Shown here one piece after another: positions 8,543 through 17,881 of a stretch of DNA of 64,000 nucleotides. The position numbers and the translations under genes were made by a program. The notes beneath the pieces are model-generated. The model was given only the letters and a program-made list of their open reading frames with translations, did no database searches and had not been told where the DNA came from. Each line of letters starts with the position of its first letter. Position 1 is the stretch's first letter. The DNA is from SZUA-547 sp963669265 (GTDB lineage: Bacteria; Pseudomonadota; Alphaproteobacteria; Rhodobacterales; Rhodobacteraceae): the NCBI GenBank assembly GCA_963669265.1, contig OY769916.1, forward strand, positions 3,286,001 to 3,350,000. Direction: 5' to 3'.

Positions 8543-9052
8543 ATGCAGTCGATCCGCAAAATTTTTACAGCGCTGGCGTCCATGTCACTCGCCGTCTCGT
8601 CAATTGCATTGTTTGCACTGATGTTATTGACGTTCTGCGACGTCTTGCTGCGCTCCATATTTAATGCCCCAATCGAAGCAGCGACGGAGCTTACGAGACT
8701 GGCCATGGGCGTCGTTGTCTTTTCAGCCTTGCCTGTGCTCTCGGCGCGAGATGGACATATAGCGGTCGACTTGTTGGATTTCGTATTCAATCGATACGGA
8801 ATCGCCCGGATCCGAACTTCATTGATTTCAATCAGTTGCGGCTTAGTGCTCTGGTATCCGGCGAACCGGGTCATGCAGTTGGCTGAACGAGCCAGGTCAT
8901 TCGGAGATCGCACGGAATACTTGGGAATTTCCACGTTTTACATAACGTGGTTCATAGCAATTATGCTGTTTTTAACATCAATCATTTTAGTGTCGCGCGG
9001 AGTATTAATGCTCTTCTTTTCCAATGCACGCAAGGAAACCCCAGATGTTTGA
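8543..9052 (+). CDS. dctQ: TRAP transporter small membrane subunit DctQ 1
   Basis: About 169 residues with four hydrophobic segments, the hallmark of the DctQ subunit. The segment FCDVLLRSIFNAPIEAATELTR matches the conserved DctQ helix 2 region. The ATG at 8543 was preferred over a TTG at 8510 that lies within the hairpin. It pairs with DctM to form the secondary transporter. The last eight bases overlap the dctM start, so the two membrane subunits are coupled. Confidence 0.9.
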   Translation: MQSIRKIFTALASMSLAVSSIALFALMLLTFCDVLLRSIFNAPIEAATELTRLAMGVVVFSALPVLSARDGHIAVDLLDFVFNRYGIARIRTSLISISCGLVLWYPANRVMQLAERARSFGDRTEYLGISTFYITWFIAIMLFLTSIILVSRGVLMLFFSNARKETPDV

Positions 9053-10358
9053 ATCACTTGTCGGTTTTGCGGCGGTCCTTGCGCTCGTTCTCGTGCGCAT
9101 TCCAATCGCGTTTGCAATGGGCCTGGTAGGCTTTGTTGGATTTTATCTCAGTTCAGGCTGGCATGCCGCTATTTCGATGGTGTCGCGTCTTTTGATCGAT
9201 ACAGCTCAGGACTATGGGCTTTCGGTCGTGCCTTTATTCATCTTAATGGGGCTTTTCGTAAACAAGGGCGGCATTAGCCGCGAGCTTTATCAGGTCTCGT
9301 TTGCATTTCTCGGGCATCTGAGGGGCGGGCTATCTATGGCGACGATCGTCGCATGCGGCGGGTTCGCCGCGATCTCCGGGAGCTCTCTGGCGACAGCCGC
9401 GACGATGGCCAAAGTCGCGATGCCGGAAATGCGAAAATTTGGATACTCGGACGCCCTTTCTTCCGCCTCAATCGCCGCGGGCGGCACCCTTGGAATCCTG
9501 ATTCCTCCTTCGGTAATTCTCGTCATGTATGGGCTATTGACCGAAACATCGATTGGCAAACTGTTTATCGCGGGCCTTGTTCCCGGCCTTCTTGGCATTC
9601 TGTTTTATCTCTTTGCAGTTCGGTGGTTTGTCTGGCGCAATCCGTCCGCTGGCCCGGCCGGCGAAAGAACAACTTACTCCGGACGGCTGAAGGCGGTTAA
9701 GGGCGTTTGGGCGGTGTTGCTGCTGTTCTTTCTGGTAATTGGCGGCCTCTACGGGGTGCTCGATGTCTGGCCGCTGCACATCACATTCTCGCCTACCGAG
9801 GCGGCTGGCATGGGCGCCATGGGCGCGTTCATCATCGCAGCGTTACGTAGAGCGCTAAGCTTCAAGGATATTCGCGAGGTCCTGGTCGAGACATCCCTGA
9901 CTTCTGCGGGCTTGTTCTTCGTGCTCATCGGAGCATGGATTTTTTCGAACTTTGTAAATGTCGCGGGGCTGCCTCAGGCTTTAACGGCCGCTGTGGAGCG
10001 GTTCGGCCTCGGACCCTGGACTGTGATTTTCGCGATTGTTTTGATTTATGTGGCTCTGGGTTGCGTCTTCGAGAGCCTGTCTATGATGTTGCTCACGGTG
10101 CCAGTGTTCTTTCCCCTGGTCATTTCTCTGGGTTTCGATCCGATTTGGTTCGGCATTGTCGTTGTCATTGTAACGGAAATCAGCCTCATTACACCGCCGG
10201 TTGGTCTGAATGTTTTTGTTCTAAAAGGTGTGGTTGGCGACATATCGACAGGAACGATTTTTCGCGGCGTAACTCCCTTCTGGGTTTTCGATATTCTAAG
10301 GCTGGTAATTATTCTCGCCATTCCTGGGGTCGTGCTCTTTTTGCCTTCCCAGATGTAG
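9045..10358 (+). CDS. dctM: TRAP transporter large permease DctM 1
   Basis: About 437 residues with many membrane segments, the DctM/ion-transporter superfamily subunit that carries out Na+-coupled translocation. Family landmarks include ISGSSLATAATMAKVAMPEM, AAGGTLGILIPPSVILVMYG and the C-terminal TPPVGLNVFVLKGV. The start at 9045 has AAGGAAA eight bases upstream and overlaps the end of dctQ; an ATG at 9024 is possible. It completes the first dctPQM operon. Confidence 0.94.
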   Translation: MFESLVGFAAVLALVLVRIPIAFAMGLVGFVGFYLSSGWHAAISMVSRLLIDTAQDYGLSVVPLFILMGLFVNKGGISRELYQVSFAFLGHLRGGLSMATIVACGGFAAISGSSLATAATMAKVAMPEMRKFGYSDALSSASIAAGGTLGILIPPSVILVMYGLLTETSIGKLFIAGLVPGLLGILFYLFAVRWFVWRNPSAGPAGERTTYSGRLKAVKGVWAVLLLFFLVIGGLYGVLDVWPLHITFSPTEAAGMGAMGAFIIAALRRALSFKDIREVLVETSLTSAGLFFVLIGAWIFSNFVNVAGLPQALTAAVERFGLGPWTVIFAIVLIYVALGCVFESLSMMLLTVPVFFPLVISLGFDPIWFGIVVVIVTEISLITPPVGLNVFVLKGVVGDISTGTIFRGVTPFWVFDILRLVIILAIPGVVLFLPSQM

Positions 10359-10590
10359 TTGGCTCGGACGACGGAATTTCGAGGTTTACTGCGAGCCGCG
10401 CCTTTGCAGACAGACAGGCGTGCGTATGTGGCGACCCTATGGGAAGCACGAGCAACTGCGGATCCGGGCTAAACGCCAGATTTAGTGATCGATCTGCAAA
10501 GATGTTAAAATAATATCTTATTTGAATAGATTTTTAGATAATGTAAGCTGCGACGCTAAATTATTGAATGATACCTCAGGAGTTTGGGTC

Positions 10591-11157
10591 ATGGCGAAGG
10601 GGAAGAGTAAAAAAGTAACCCGAGACATTCACCTCATGGTGGATCGCGATGAGCTACTTTTCGACGGATCAGACGAGCGATTTCGACAGTTTATCTTTGA
10701 CACAATCGCATTCACGGCTCGGATGAAATCCATCATCGACGGCCACGCGGGTATCGTTGAGCTATCACCGCCTCAGTATATGGTTCTTACTTCGATCATG
10801 CATCTGTCCGCCAGCCAGGATGTCAACGTTAAAACGATTTCTGATCACCTGCACATTTCAGGATCCTTTGTAACGACTTCGGTCGGAGCGCTGGTTCGAA
10901 AGGGGTTGGTCGAGAAGGTTGTCGATAAAGCAGACCGGCGTCGGGTTCGCCTTAAGGAAACGCCGGCCGCCAGGAATCTCATTTCGCGTCTGTCCAATAT
11001 TCAGAACCGCGTAAACGACGTCATGTTCGAATCTCTGACCCGCAAAGAGTTCGAAGTTCTGTCTGATGTTCTCTCCCGGCTTATGCTTGCGGCCGAAAGC
11101 GCTGTTAAACTTCAATCGCATCTGGCGACCGAAGTTCAAACCGGTAGGACGGTTTAA
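10591..11157 (+). CDS. MarR-family transcriptional regulator 1
   Basis: About 188 residues from the ATG at 10591 (AGGAG upstream). The winged helix-turn-helix is clear: TISDHLHISGSFVTTSVGALVRKGLVEKVVDKADRRRVRLKET, including the MarR wing D-x-R-D/R-x-R-x-V type sequence. Long terminal helices provide dimerisation. A paralogue of the same length lies at 25440; the two agree over roughly two thirds of positions, and the recognition helix is nearly identical. It sits between the two TRAP operons and probably represses the island promoters with GCTA-N3-TAGC-like elements, with a pathway substrate as ligand (inference). Confidence 0.92.
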   Translation: MAKGKSKKVTRDIHLMVDRDELLFDGSDERFRQFIFDTIAFTARMKSIIDGHAGIVELSPPQYMVLTSIMHLSASQDVNVKTISDHLHISGSFVTTSVGALVRKGLVEKVVDKADRRRVRLKETPAARNLISRLSNIQNRVNDVMFESLTRKEFEVLSDVLSRLMLAAESAVKLQSHLATEVQTGRTV

Positions 11158-11373
11158 GAGACAACGCTTCGAGCCGGAAACGACTACCGGCTGATACCAG
11201 AGCCAGAAAACAGCTCAATCTTTGCGAATGCTTCAGGCAGCTCGCTCCGGCGCAGTTGCCGGTGCGCTGCTGAGACATGCCGCCGCGCATCCGCCTAGCG
11301 GCTGGGTGACCTAATACGCCAGCCGATTGCAGCATGGTAAATCTGCCGGCAATGAGCTAATTAAAATACCTAC

Positions 11374-11402
11374 TTTACATAGCTATTTTAGCATGCTAAC
11401 AA
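11374..11402 (+). promoter_or_regulatory. Promoter of second TRAP operon with GCTA-TTT-TAGC element
   Basis: TTTACA at 11374-11379, a 17-bp spacer and TAACAA at 11397-11402. The spacer contains a perfect inverted repeat GCTA-TTT-TAGC (11382-11392), placed where a bound repressor would block polymerase. It is the best conserved example of the shared island operator. The surrounding gap 11158-11622 (465 bp) has no convincing gene; a GC-rich possible hairpin near 11235-11275 could end the marR transcript. Confidence 0.55.
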
Positions 11403-11622
11403 AATGCGTGTGCAGGACCCTTCTGCTCATCGGAGCGCTCAGGTTGGGAGATTCACCAGGTTCGAAAAGCATCTATGATATGGGCGAACGACCGAATGAA
11501 GCTGTGTTTGCCGTATCAGCGATGGGACATTTCGAAACCGAGTGGGCGATGGTGCGATGGGGCGACTAATGCGCCGAAAGAAGTGAAGACCAAGGATATC
11601 ATGCCTGAGAAGGAGGCGAGTA

Positions 11623-12708
11623 ATGATGCTGGAATCCAAATTGAAACGCCGGAGCGCCCTTTTTGAGGCCGCACTATTAACTATCGCTAGCGCTGTAGCG
11701 TTCGTGAGCGTCGCGAAAGCCGACAGCACGACGCTGCGAGGCGCGCATATCTATCCCGCCACATACGTGCAGAGTGGAGTGATCTACGAGAAATGGGCGG
11801 AGGAAATTAGTGCTGAAAGCGATGGCGAGATTAAAGTCAATATCGTGCACGGTGGAGCGCTACTGGGGGTAAAGGATCATGTCGATGGCATCGCCAGCGG
11901 ATTGGTCGACACTGTCAGCTTTTATCCGATCTATTTTCCGGGCGAGTTCAGGGTCGAAGGCGCGCTGACCAACATCACCGACGTTTGGTCCGCCGAAACC
12001 GCCAGCCTGCAGAGCATCGGTGCGATTCACGCACAACTGCACTCGGAGTTTGAAGTTTTCCAGCAGGAATACGCTAAGCGGAACATGCGCATGCTCGTGC
12101 CATTGCCTGTGGATCCTTATGTCGTCGCCTGCGCTGAACCGGTGAAGGATCTGGCGGACCTGAAGGGCCGCAAAATGCGCTCATTTGGCCGTTACTTCCC
12201 GATCCTCCAGGAGCATATGGGTGTCGAGCCGATTTCGGTTCCAAGTTCAGAGGCTTACGGAGCCCTATCCTCGGGCCTGATAGATTGCATCTACACGACT
12301 CCGAGCTTCATCTACAGCAACAAGTTCCACGAAGTTGCACCTTATGTATTCATTCCTGGCACCGAGCAGGCGCGCCCGCAGGCGCTTTGCACCGCCGTCA
12401 TCGCAATGAATTCGAATAGCTACGATAAGCTTTCCGACGCCCATAAGAAGATCGTCGACGACGTATCAGAACGAATGATCGTGGTCGCGGGCGAGATGAT
12501 GACGACCGTCTACAACGACTCGTTGGCGCAGCTCGAAGAGGCGACCGGCAACAAGATCGTTCACATGACGGAGGCCGACTTTGCGGACTGGCGGAGCAAC
12601 ACGCCGAACCTGCTCGACCAGGCGGCTGAGGACCTTGAAAAAGAGGGGTACCCCGGGGCCGAGATTATTACCCGCTACAAGGAGTTGGTGGCGAACTACA
12701 CCAACTGA
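11623..12708 (+). CDS. dctP: TRAP transporter solute-binding protein DctP 2
   Basis: A 361-residue DctP-type periplasmic protein, starting at ATG 11623 behind AAGGAGGCGAG. An N-terminal signal sequence (a long n-region, then a hydrophobic Ala/Val-rich segment ending near AKADS) precedes the binding fold. The family region DLADLKGRKMRSFGRYFPIL and GLIDCIYTTPSFIYSN are visible. It is distinct in sequence from DctP 1, so the two transporters probably take up different but related compounds. It heads the operon dctPQM-aldehyde dehydrogenase-sulfatase-cytochrome. Confidence 0.92.
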   Translation: MMLESKLKRRSALFEAALLTIASAVAFVSVAKADSTTLRGAHIYPATYVQSGVIYEKWAEEISAESDGEIKVNIVHGGALLGVKDHVDGIASGLVDTVSFYPIYFPGEFRVEGALTNITDVWSAETASLQSIGAIHAQLHSEFEVFQQEYAKRNMRMLVPLPVDPYVVACAEPVKDLADLKGRKMRSFGRYFPILQEHMGVEPISVPSSEAYGALSSGLIDCIYTTPSFIYSNKFHEVAPYVFIPGTEQARPQALCTAVIAMNSNSYDKLSDAHKKIVDDVSERMIVVAGEMMTTVYNDSLAQLEEATGNKIVHMTEADFADWRSNTPNLLDQAAEDLEKEGYPGAEIITRYKELVANYTN

Positions 12709-12728
12709 TGAAGCCTGCCTGAACGCGC

Positions 12729-12761
12729 CTCCCAAGCAGCAACCGAGCGATTGCTTGGGAG
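12729..12761 (+). promoter_or_regulatory. dctP-dctQ intercistronic hairpin 2
   Basis: A perfect 10-bp stem CTCCCAAGCA (12729-12738) pairs with TGCTTGGGAG (12752-12761) across a 13-base loop, with GCGC repeats just outside extending it imperfectly. It lies 20 bp after the dctP 2 stop and has no U-run. Its position equals that of the hairpin in the first TRAP operon although the sequence differs, supporting selection for a stem at this point. Confidence 0.65.
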
Positions 12762-12810
12762 AGCGCCAGGCGAGAATCGAACGGGCGCAAATAACCGCGT
12801 TCCTAGGAAA

Positions 12811-13326
12811 ATGACTACGAGTATCAAAATGTCTAACCGGATAAGCAGCATAATCGACGCCGTATGCAGCGGGCTTTGCCGTGCCGGCGGGTTGGTCCTG
12901 CTCGCCTCTATGATCATGATCTGCGTCGACATTCTCTTTCGCAATCTCGGCTCGCCGTTGATCGGCATTCTCGAGATCGTCAGCGTGATGTTCTGCGCCG
13001 CTTGCTTCATGTCGTTTGGAGAGACCCACCGAGTGGGCCGGGACATTCGCGTCGACATCATCCGCGGGCATCTGCGCGGTCGGCCAAAGCGTATCGTTGA
13101 CGCGTTCAGTGCCGCGCTTCTTTGCGGGCTATTTGCGTTGATCGGATTTTACGCCGCGATCAAGGGGATCGATGCCTATCGGGACGGCGAGTTCCTAGGA
13201 GGCCGGTTGCTTATCCCAAGCGCAATTCCGTGGCTGGCGATGGCGCTAGGCGGATTTGTTGTGGTTCTGGCGGCGGCCAGAACGACGATCCTGAACCTGC
13301 TGCATTTCATCAGACCTGCGGATTGA
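12811..13326 (+). CDS. dctQ: TRAP transporter small membrane subunit DctQ 2
   Basis: About 171 residues with four hydrophobic helices. The segment MICVDILFRNLGSPLIGILE matches the conserved DctQ motif. The ATG at 12811 with TAGGAAA close upstream is preferred over a 12751 start inside the hairpin region. It assembles with DctM 2 encoded 39 bp downstream. Confidence 0.89.
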   Translation: MTTSIKMSNRISSIIDAVCSGLCRAGGLVLLASMIMICVDILFRNLGSPLIGILEIVSVMFCAACFMSFGETHRVGRDIRVDIIRGHLRGRPKRIVDAFSAALLCGLFALIGFYAAIKGIDAYRDGEFLGGRLLIPSAIPWLAMALGGFVVVLAAARTTILNLLHFIRPAD

Positions 13327-13365
13327 ACGGACGATTGATACAGCGCGAGATGAGTTGGCAGAACA

Positions 13366-14676
13366 ATGGACCCCGAAATTCTCCAGATATTACTGATCGT
13401 GCTGGCCATCGGCGCAGCTCTGCTGGTCGCGAGCGTGCCCGTCGGGGTCGTTTTGGCGGTCGCCAGCACCATCGGTTTCTATCTTGTGACTGGAAGTTTC
13501 GGCGCCGCGACCAGCCTTTTGCAATCGACCAGTTTCGATGTGACGTCGTCGCTGCCGTACCTTGTGATCCCCATGTTCATACTGATGGGGCTGATCGCGT
13601 CAAGCACCGGCATCGTCAAGGATCTGTTTGACGCCGCTTACAAGCTGGTCGGACGTGTTTCCGGAGGCGTGGCCATCGCCACTTGCCTGGCGTCAGCCGG
13701 ATTTGGGGCGGTCACCGGATCCAGCATGTCGGCCACGGCTGCGATGGGCAAGATCGCTCTACCTGAGCTGCGCCGCTACAAGTACGACCTGAAACTAAGC
13801 GCCGGCGCGATCGCCGCGTCAGGCACCTTCGCGATGATCATCCCGCCCAGCCTGGTGCTGGTGTTCTACGGAATCGTCGCCCAGGAATCGATTGGGAAGT
13901 TGCTGGTGGCAGGATTGGTTCCCGGCGGGATTACGGTCGTTGTCTATTCGTTGCAGATGTATGTGCGCGCGCGAATCCGACCGGAGCTTGCGCCCAGAGG
14001 CCCGGCGTTTCCGATGCGGGAGGTCGTCGTCGCCAATGTTCGCGCAGCCCCGTTTCTTTTGGTGCTCGCTACACTGATAGGCGGGCTGTTGGCCGGCATT
14101 TGGACGCCCACAGAGGCGTCCGCCGGGGGTGTGGCGGTTGTCCTGCTCATCGGCGTGCTCAAAAAAAGCGTAACGCTGAGAGGCGTGCTTGAGGCTGGCA
14201 AGGACACGATGGTGACCACAGCCGCTGTCTTTCTTCTCGTAATTGGCAGCATTTTGTTTGGAAAATTCCTGGCGTTCAGCGGCGTGACGCAGGCGGTCGT
14301 CGATGTGATCATCAGTGCCGACCTGCCGCCACTCGTCTTCTTCGCCTGCCTTATCGTTTTTTACATTGTTCTTGGGACTTTCTTAGAGGCGATCAGCATC
14401 ATTGCGCTGACAGTTCCGTTAATGCTGCCGATCACACAGCAACTTGGTTGGGACCCAATCTGGTTCGGCATCGTCTTGGTGAAGTTGATCGAGATTGGCG
14501 CCATGACGCCACCAGTCGGGTTAAATCTCTACACGCTAAAGGGCGTCGCGCCTGACGTTCCGATCAAGACCATCGTAACGGGCTGCGTCCCGTTCTGGCT
14601 CTGCGATATCGCGCTTCTGTTCCTGCTCTACGCGATCCCGGAAATCGTTCTGATCCTGCCCAGGTTGGTCTCGTGA
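13366..14676 (+). CDS. dctM: TRAP transporter large permease DctM 2
   Basis: A 436-residue multi-spanning DctM permease. Landmarks are GSSMSATAAMGKIALPEL, SGTFAMIIPPSLVLVFYG, TFLEAISIIALTVPLMLP and TPPVGLNLYTLKGVAPD. The ATG at 13366 follows the dctQ stop by 39 bp. Its end overlaps a possible GTG start of the aldehyde dehydrogenase, so transport and the first oxidative step appear co-expressed. Confidence 0.94.
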   Translation: MDPEILQILLIVLAIGAALLVASVPVGVVLAVASTIGFYLVTGSFGAATSLLQSTSFDVTSSLPYLVIPMFILMGLIASSTGIVKDLFDAAYKLVGRVSGGVAIATCLASAGFGAVTGSSMSATAAMGKIALPELRRYKYDLKLSAGAIAASGTFAMIIPPSLVLVFYGIVAQESIGKLLVAGLVPGGITVVVYSLQMYVRARIRPELAPRGPAFPMREVVVANVRAAPFLLVLATLIGGLLAGIWTPTEASAGGVAVVLLIGVLKKSVTLRGVLEAGKDTMVTTAAVFLLVIGSILFGKFLAFSGVTQAVVDVIISADLPPLVFFACLIVFYIVLGTFLEAISIIALTVPLMLPITQQLGWDPIWFGIVLVKLIEIGAMTPPVGLNLYTLKGVAPDVPIKTIVTGCVPFWLCDIALLFLLYAIPEIVLILPRLVS

Positions 14677-14738
14677 GCAACAGATCGCAGAATTCAACGC
14701 GCATGCGCGACCAACGCAATGCAGGGGAGGTGCTTACA

Positions 14739-16235
14739 ATGGAGTCCGATAGGCTTACTGCGACCGGAAAACTGTGGATCGCCGGAAAGTGGCAGAATGG
14801 GGCGGAAGAGCTTCCGGTCGCCGACAAGTTCACTGGTGGAGAGATAGCAACCGTCGCAAATCCAACCTCGCTGCAGGTTGAGCAGGCAGTCGCCGCAGCC
14901 CGCAGAGCGTTCGCAGCGGATGAACTGGAGCCATTCGACCGCCACGATATCCTGCTTTTCGTAAGGGACTTTCTGCAGCGCCATCAGGACGTCGTGCTGG
15001 ACGCGATGATCTCAGAAACCGGGTTCACCCGAAAGGACGCCGAGGGCGATTTCAACAGGTCCCTGCAGACACTCCGTCTTTCGGCCGAAGAGGCGACACG
15101 AATTCACGGTGAGGTCATCCCAATTGACGGCGCAAGGGGGCAGCGCGGACGTCTCGCGTACACGGTTCGCGAGCCTGTAGGCGTTGTCTGCGCCATTACG
15201 CCATTCAATTCGCCACTGAATACAGTTTGCCACAAGGTCGCCCCGGCATTCGCCGCTGGAAATGCGACTGTGCTGAAACCCTCGCTGCACACGCCGATCT
15301 CGTCAGAGTTTCTCTGCAAAGCCTTTGAGGCCGCGGGTCTGCCAGGAGGGATGCTGAATCTTCTGCATGGGACTGGTGAGGATGTCGGCATGCAGTTGCT
15401 CGAAAATCGGGGGATCGATTACTACACCTTCACCGGAAGCACGACCGTTGGCGAGACTGTGCAACGGCAAGCGGGTCTTCGTCGGACTCAGCTGGAGCTG
15501 GGAAACATCTCCGCCACCATCGTCTGCGCCGACGCAAACATTGAAAACGCAGCAAGGAAATGCGCTGGCGCGGCATTCCGAAAAGCCGGTCAGGTGTGCA
15601 CGTCAGTGCAGCTCATCTACGTCGAGCGGTCGATTGTCGATAAATTCAAGAGCGCTCTGGCGGAGAACGCGTCGCAGTTGAAAATCGGGGATCCGCGGCA
15701 TCCGGCAACGGATATTGGCCCAATGATATCAGCCGAAGCGGCGGATCGTGCGCTGGCCTGGGTGTCTGAGGCGGCGGATCAGGGCGCCGAGATTGTCGCC
15801 GGGGGCGCGCGCTCGGGAAATTGCCTGGAGCCGACGATCCTTTCGAATGTTGACGTGTCAATGCGGGCCGTGTGCGAAGAAATCTTCGCGCCTGTCGTGA
15901 GTATCGTTCCGTTCGACGAGTTCGACCGCGTGATTGATCTCGTGAACTCGACACCCTTCGGTCTGGCATCAGGAATCTTCACAACGAATATCGACAAGGG
16001 CATGAGCGCGTCGCGACGTGTCAAAGTCGGAACGTTTCACATCAACGATACGTCGAGCAACAGGGTGGACCTGATGCCTTATGGCGGCGTCAAAGACAGC
16101 GGTTTTGGCAAAGAAGGGCCAAAATACGCCATTCACGACATGACCGACGAAAAACTCGTAACGATAGTTCCTTTGGGCGCTTCAGGTCCGCCCTCAATCC
16201 GCAACCAGACAGCGCCAACCGGCGCGCAGAAATAG
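14739..16235 (+). CDS. NAD(P)-dependent aldehyde dehydrogenase
   Basis: About 498 residues of the ALDH superfamily, oxidising an aldehyde to the acid or CoA-independent product in the cytoplasm. Catalytic residues are in place: Asn157 in ITPFNSPLN, Glu253 in LELGN and the nucleophile Cys287 in AGQVCTSVQ; the C-terminal YGGVKDSGFGKEGP motif is also present. The ATG at 14739 is preferred because of the strong AGGGGAGGTG before it; a GTG at 14673 overlapping dctM would add 22 residues. Substrate is unknown. Its place after the TRAP genes suggests oxidation of an aldehyde formed from the imported compound. Confidence 0.92.
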   Translation: MESDRLTATGKLWIAGKWQNGAEELPVADKFTGGEIATVANPTSLQVEQAVAAARRAFAADELEPFDRHDILLFVRDFLQRHQDVVLDAMISETGFTRKDAEGDFNRSLQTLRLSAEEATRIHGEVIPIDGARGQRGRLAYTVREPVGVVCAITPFNSPLNTVCHKVAPAFAAGNATVLKPSLHTPISSEFLCKAFEAAGLPGGMLNLLHGTGEDVGMQLLENRGIDYYTFTGSTTVGETVQRQAGLRRTQLELGNISATIVCADANIENAARKCAGAAFRKAGQVCTSVQLIYVERSIVDKFKSALAENASQLKIGDPRHPATDIGPMISAEAADRALAWVSEAADQGAEIVAGGARSGNCLEPTILSNVDVSMRAVCEEIFAPVVSIVPFDEFDRVIDLVNSTPFGLASGIFTTNIDKGMSASRRVKVGTFHINDTSSNRVDLMPYGGVKDSGFGKEGPKYAIHDMTDEKLVTIVPLGASGPPSIRNQTAPTGAQK

Positions 16236-16249
16236 AGGAGAACTGTTCA

Positions 16250-17881
16250 ATGAACGTGAAGCTCGGAACTCTTGGATGCGCGTTCGCGCTGGCGTCCGTG
16301 TTCGGCGCCACGCATTTCACGCAGGCTCAAGATCAGATCGTCCACGATGCTGAATTCGTACGCATGGAGAAAGAATTCGGTGAGCAATGGAATGCGGATG
16401 ATGCGGCTGTGCGCGAGAAGCTTGCGGCGCTCGAGGCGCGGTTCGGGAAGAAGCCGAACATCGTCTACATCATGGCGGACGATGTAGGCTACACCGAGCT
16501 TGGCAGCTATGGCGGCGGCAAGATCCGAGGCGCGCCGACCAGTAGTCTGGACCAGATGGCCGCCGAAGGAATGCGGTTTCTGTCCTTCTACTCCGAGGTC
16601 GAATGCTCCCCCTCTCGTGGCGCGGTGCTGACAGGCCGCCATCCAATCCGCAATGGGGTCTACAATATCACGCTTCCCGGCGAGACCGGCACCGGCCTGC
16701 ACGACGACGAGATCACCATCGCCGAGCTTCTGTCTGCCGCGGGCTATTACAATGGGTTCTTCGGGAAATGGCATCTCGGGGACGAGGACGGCAATCACCC
16801 GACAGAGCAGGGGTTCGACGAGGCCGAATGGTCCGAGGGCAATCCACCCTGGTGGGTGAACAACAAGAACGCATCCAAGGATGACGATATCGGGGGATTC
16901 ACGCAACGCACGCTGATGCATTCGCCCGGGCCAGAAGGCTTTCCATACGACACCGGCGGCGTAATGCGAGCCAAAAAAGGGGAAGAGCCGGAACTCGTCT
17001 ACGAATACTCGATGGAGAAATACAACACTTATGATTCCGAGGTCGCCGACAACGTCATCGATTTCATAAAGCGCCGCGCTGATAGCGATCAGCCATTCTT
17101 TGTGAACTTCTGGGGCAAAGGGAACCATTTCTGGGGGGCGCATCCGGATTTCCGAGATACGCCGGCCGAGACCAATACGGCCGCGCAGATGGTCGAGCAT
17201 GACTACAATGTGGGCCGCGTGTTGAAGACGCTGACTGAGCTTGGCATCGCCGAAAACACGCTGGTTGTCTGGAGCTCAGACAATGGGCCGATGTATACGG
17301 TTCATCCTCATGGCGGCTATTCGTTACTACCCGGCGGTAAGGGCGAGACCCGCGAGGGCGGCGTGCGCGTGCCCGCCATCGCCTGGTGGCCCGGCATGAT
17401 CGAGGCGGGCCAGGACCCACTGGACCTGATCCAGATCACCGATTTCTTCACCACATGGGCCAGCATCGCCGGAGTTAAAAATGACGTGCCGGGCGACCGG
17501 GTGATTGACGGCGTCGATCAGAGTGGGCTGTTTCTACTCGGCGAGGGAAAGAGCCGCCGCGACTACGTTTTCCACTACAACCGCACCAATCTGGAGGCCG
17601 TGCGCAAGGATCAGGTCAAGCTGAACCTGAAGCCGAGGAATCCAGACTTTCACTTCTATGAAGTGTTCAACATCTACCATGACCCGGCCGAGCGGTTCCC
17701 TAACGAGGCGCATAACGGGATCTGGGCCGGCCCCGGCATCACCAAGATGATCCAGGATCACATGATGATGATCCGCGAATATCCTCATCGCGAGGTTCGC
17801 AGCGTCTATCGGGATTTCGACACCTCGTTCGATCCGCAACCGACGCCGGTCTATACGCCCAAGAAGATGGTCGAGTGGTGA
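16250..17881 (+). CDS. Exported type I (formylglycine) sulfatase
   Basis: A 543-residue arylsulfatase-family enzyme with a Sec signal peptide ending near AQA. The metal-site segment KPNIVYIMADDVGYTELG (Asp76-78 region) and the sulfatase signature C-S-P-S-R with Cys119 are present. Cys119 is the residue converted to formylglycine; a separate maturase is needed and none is encoded here. Further landmarks are GFFGKWHLGD and VVWSSDNGP. It hydrolyses a sulfate ester in the periplasm, releasing sulfate and an alcohol or phenol. AGAGGAG lies upstream. The gene overlaps the cytochrome gene by seven bases. Confidence 0.92.
   Translation: MNVKLGTLGCAFALASVFGATHFTQAQDQIVHDAEFVRMEKEFGEQWNADDAAVREKLAALEARFGKKPNIVYIMADDVGYTELGSYGGGKIRGAPTSSLDQMAAEGMRFLSFYSEVECSPSRGAVLTGRHPIRNGVYNITLPGETGTGLHDDEITIAELLSAAGYYNGFFGKWHLGDEDGNHPTEQGFDEAEWSEGNPPWWVNNKNASKDDDIGGFTQRTLMHSPGPEGFPYDTGGVMRAKKGEEPELVYEYSMEKYNTYDSEVADNVIDFIKRRADSDQPFFVNFWGKGNHFWGAHPDFRDTPAETNTAAQMVEHDYNVGRVLKTLTELGIAENTLVVWSSDNGPMYTVHPHGGYSLLPGGKGETREGGVRVPAIAWWPGMIEAGQDPLDLIQITDFFTTWASIAGVKNDVPGDRVIDGVDQSGLFLLGEGKSRRDYVFHYNRTNLEAVRKDQVKLNLKPRNPDFHFYEVFNIYHDPAERFPNEAHNGIWAGPGITKMIQDHMMMIREYPHREVRSVYRDFDTSFDPQPTPVYTPKKMVEW

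Noticed and set aside
11327..11666. Short plus ORFs before the second dctP
   Set aside because: They overlap the promoter element, lack similarity and have poor start sites.
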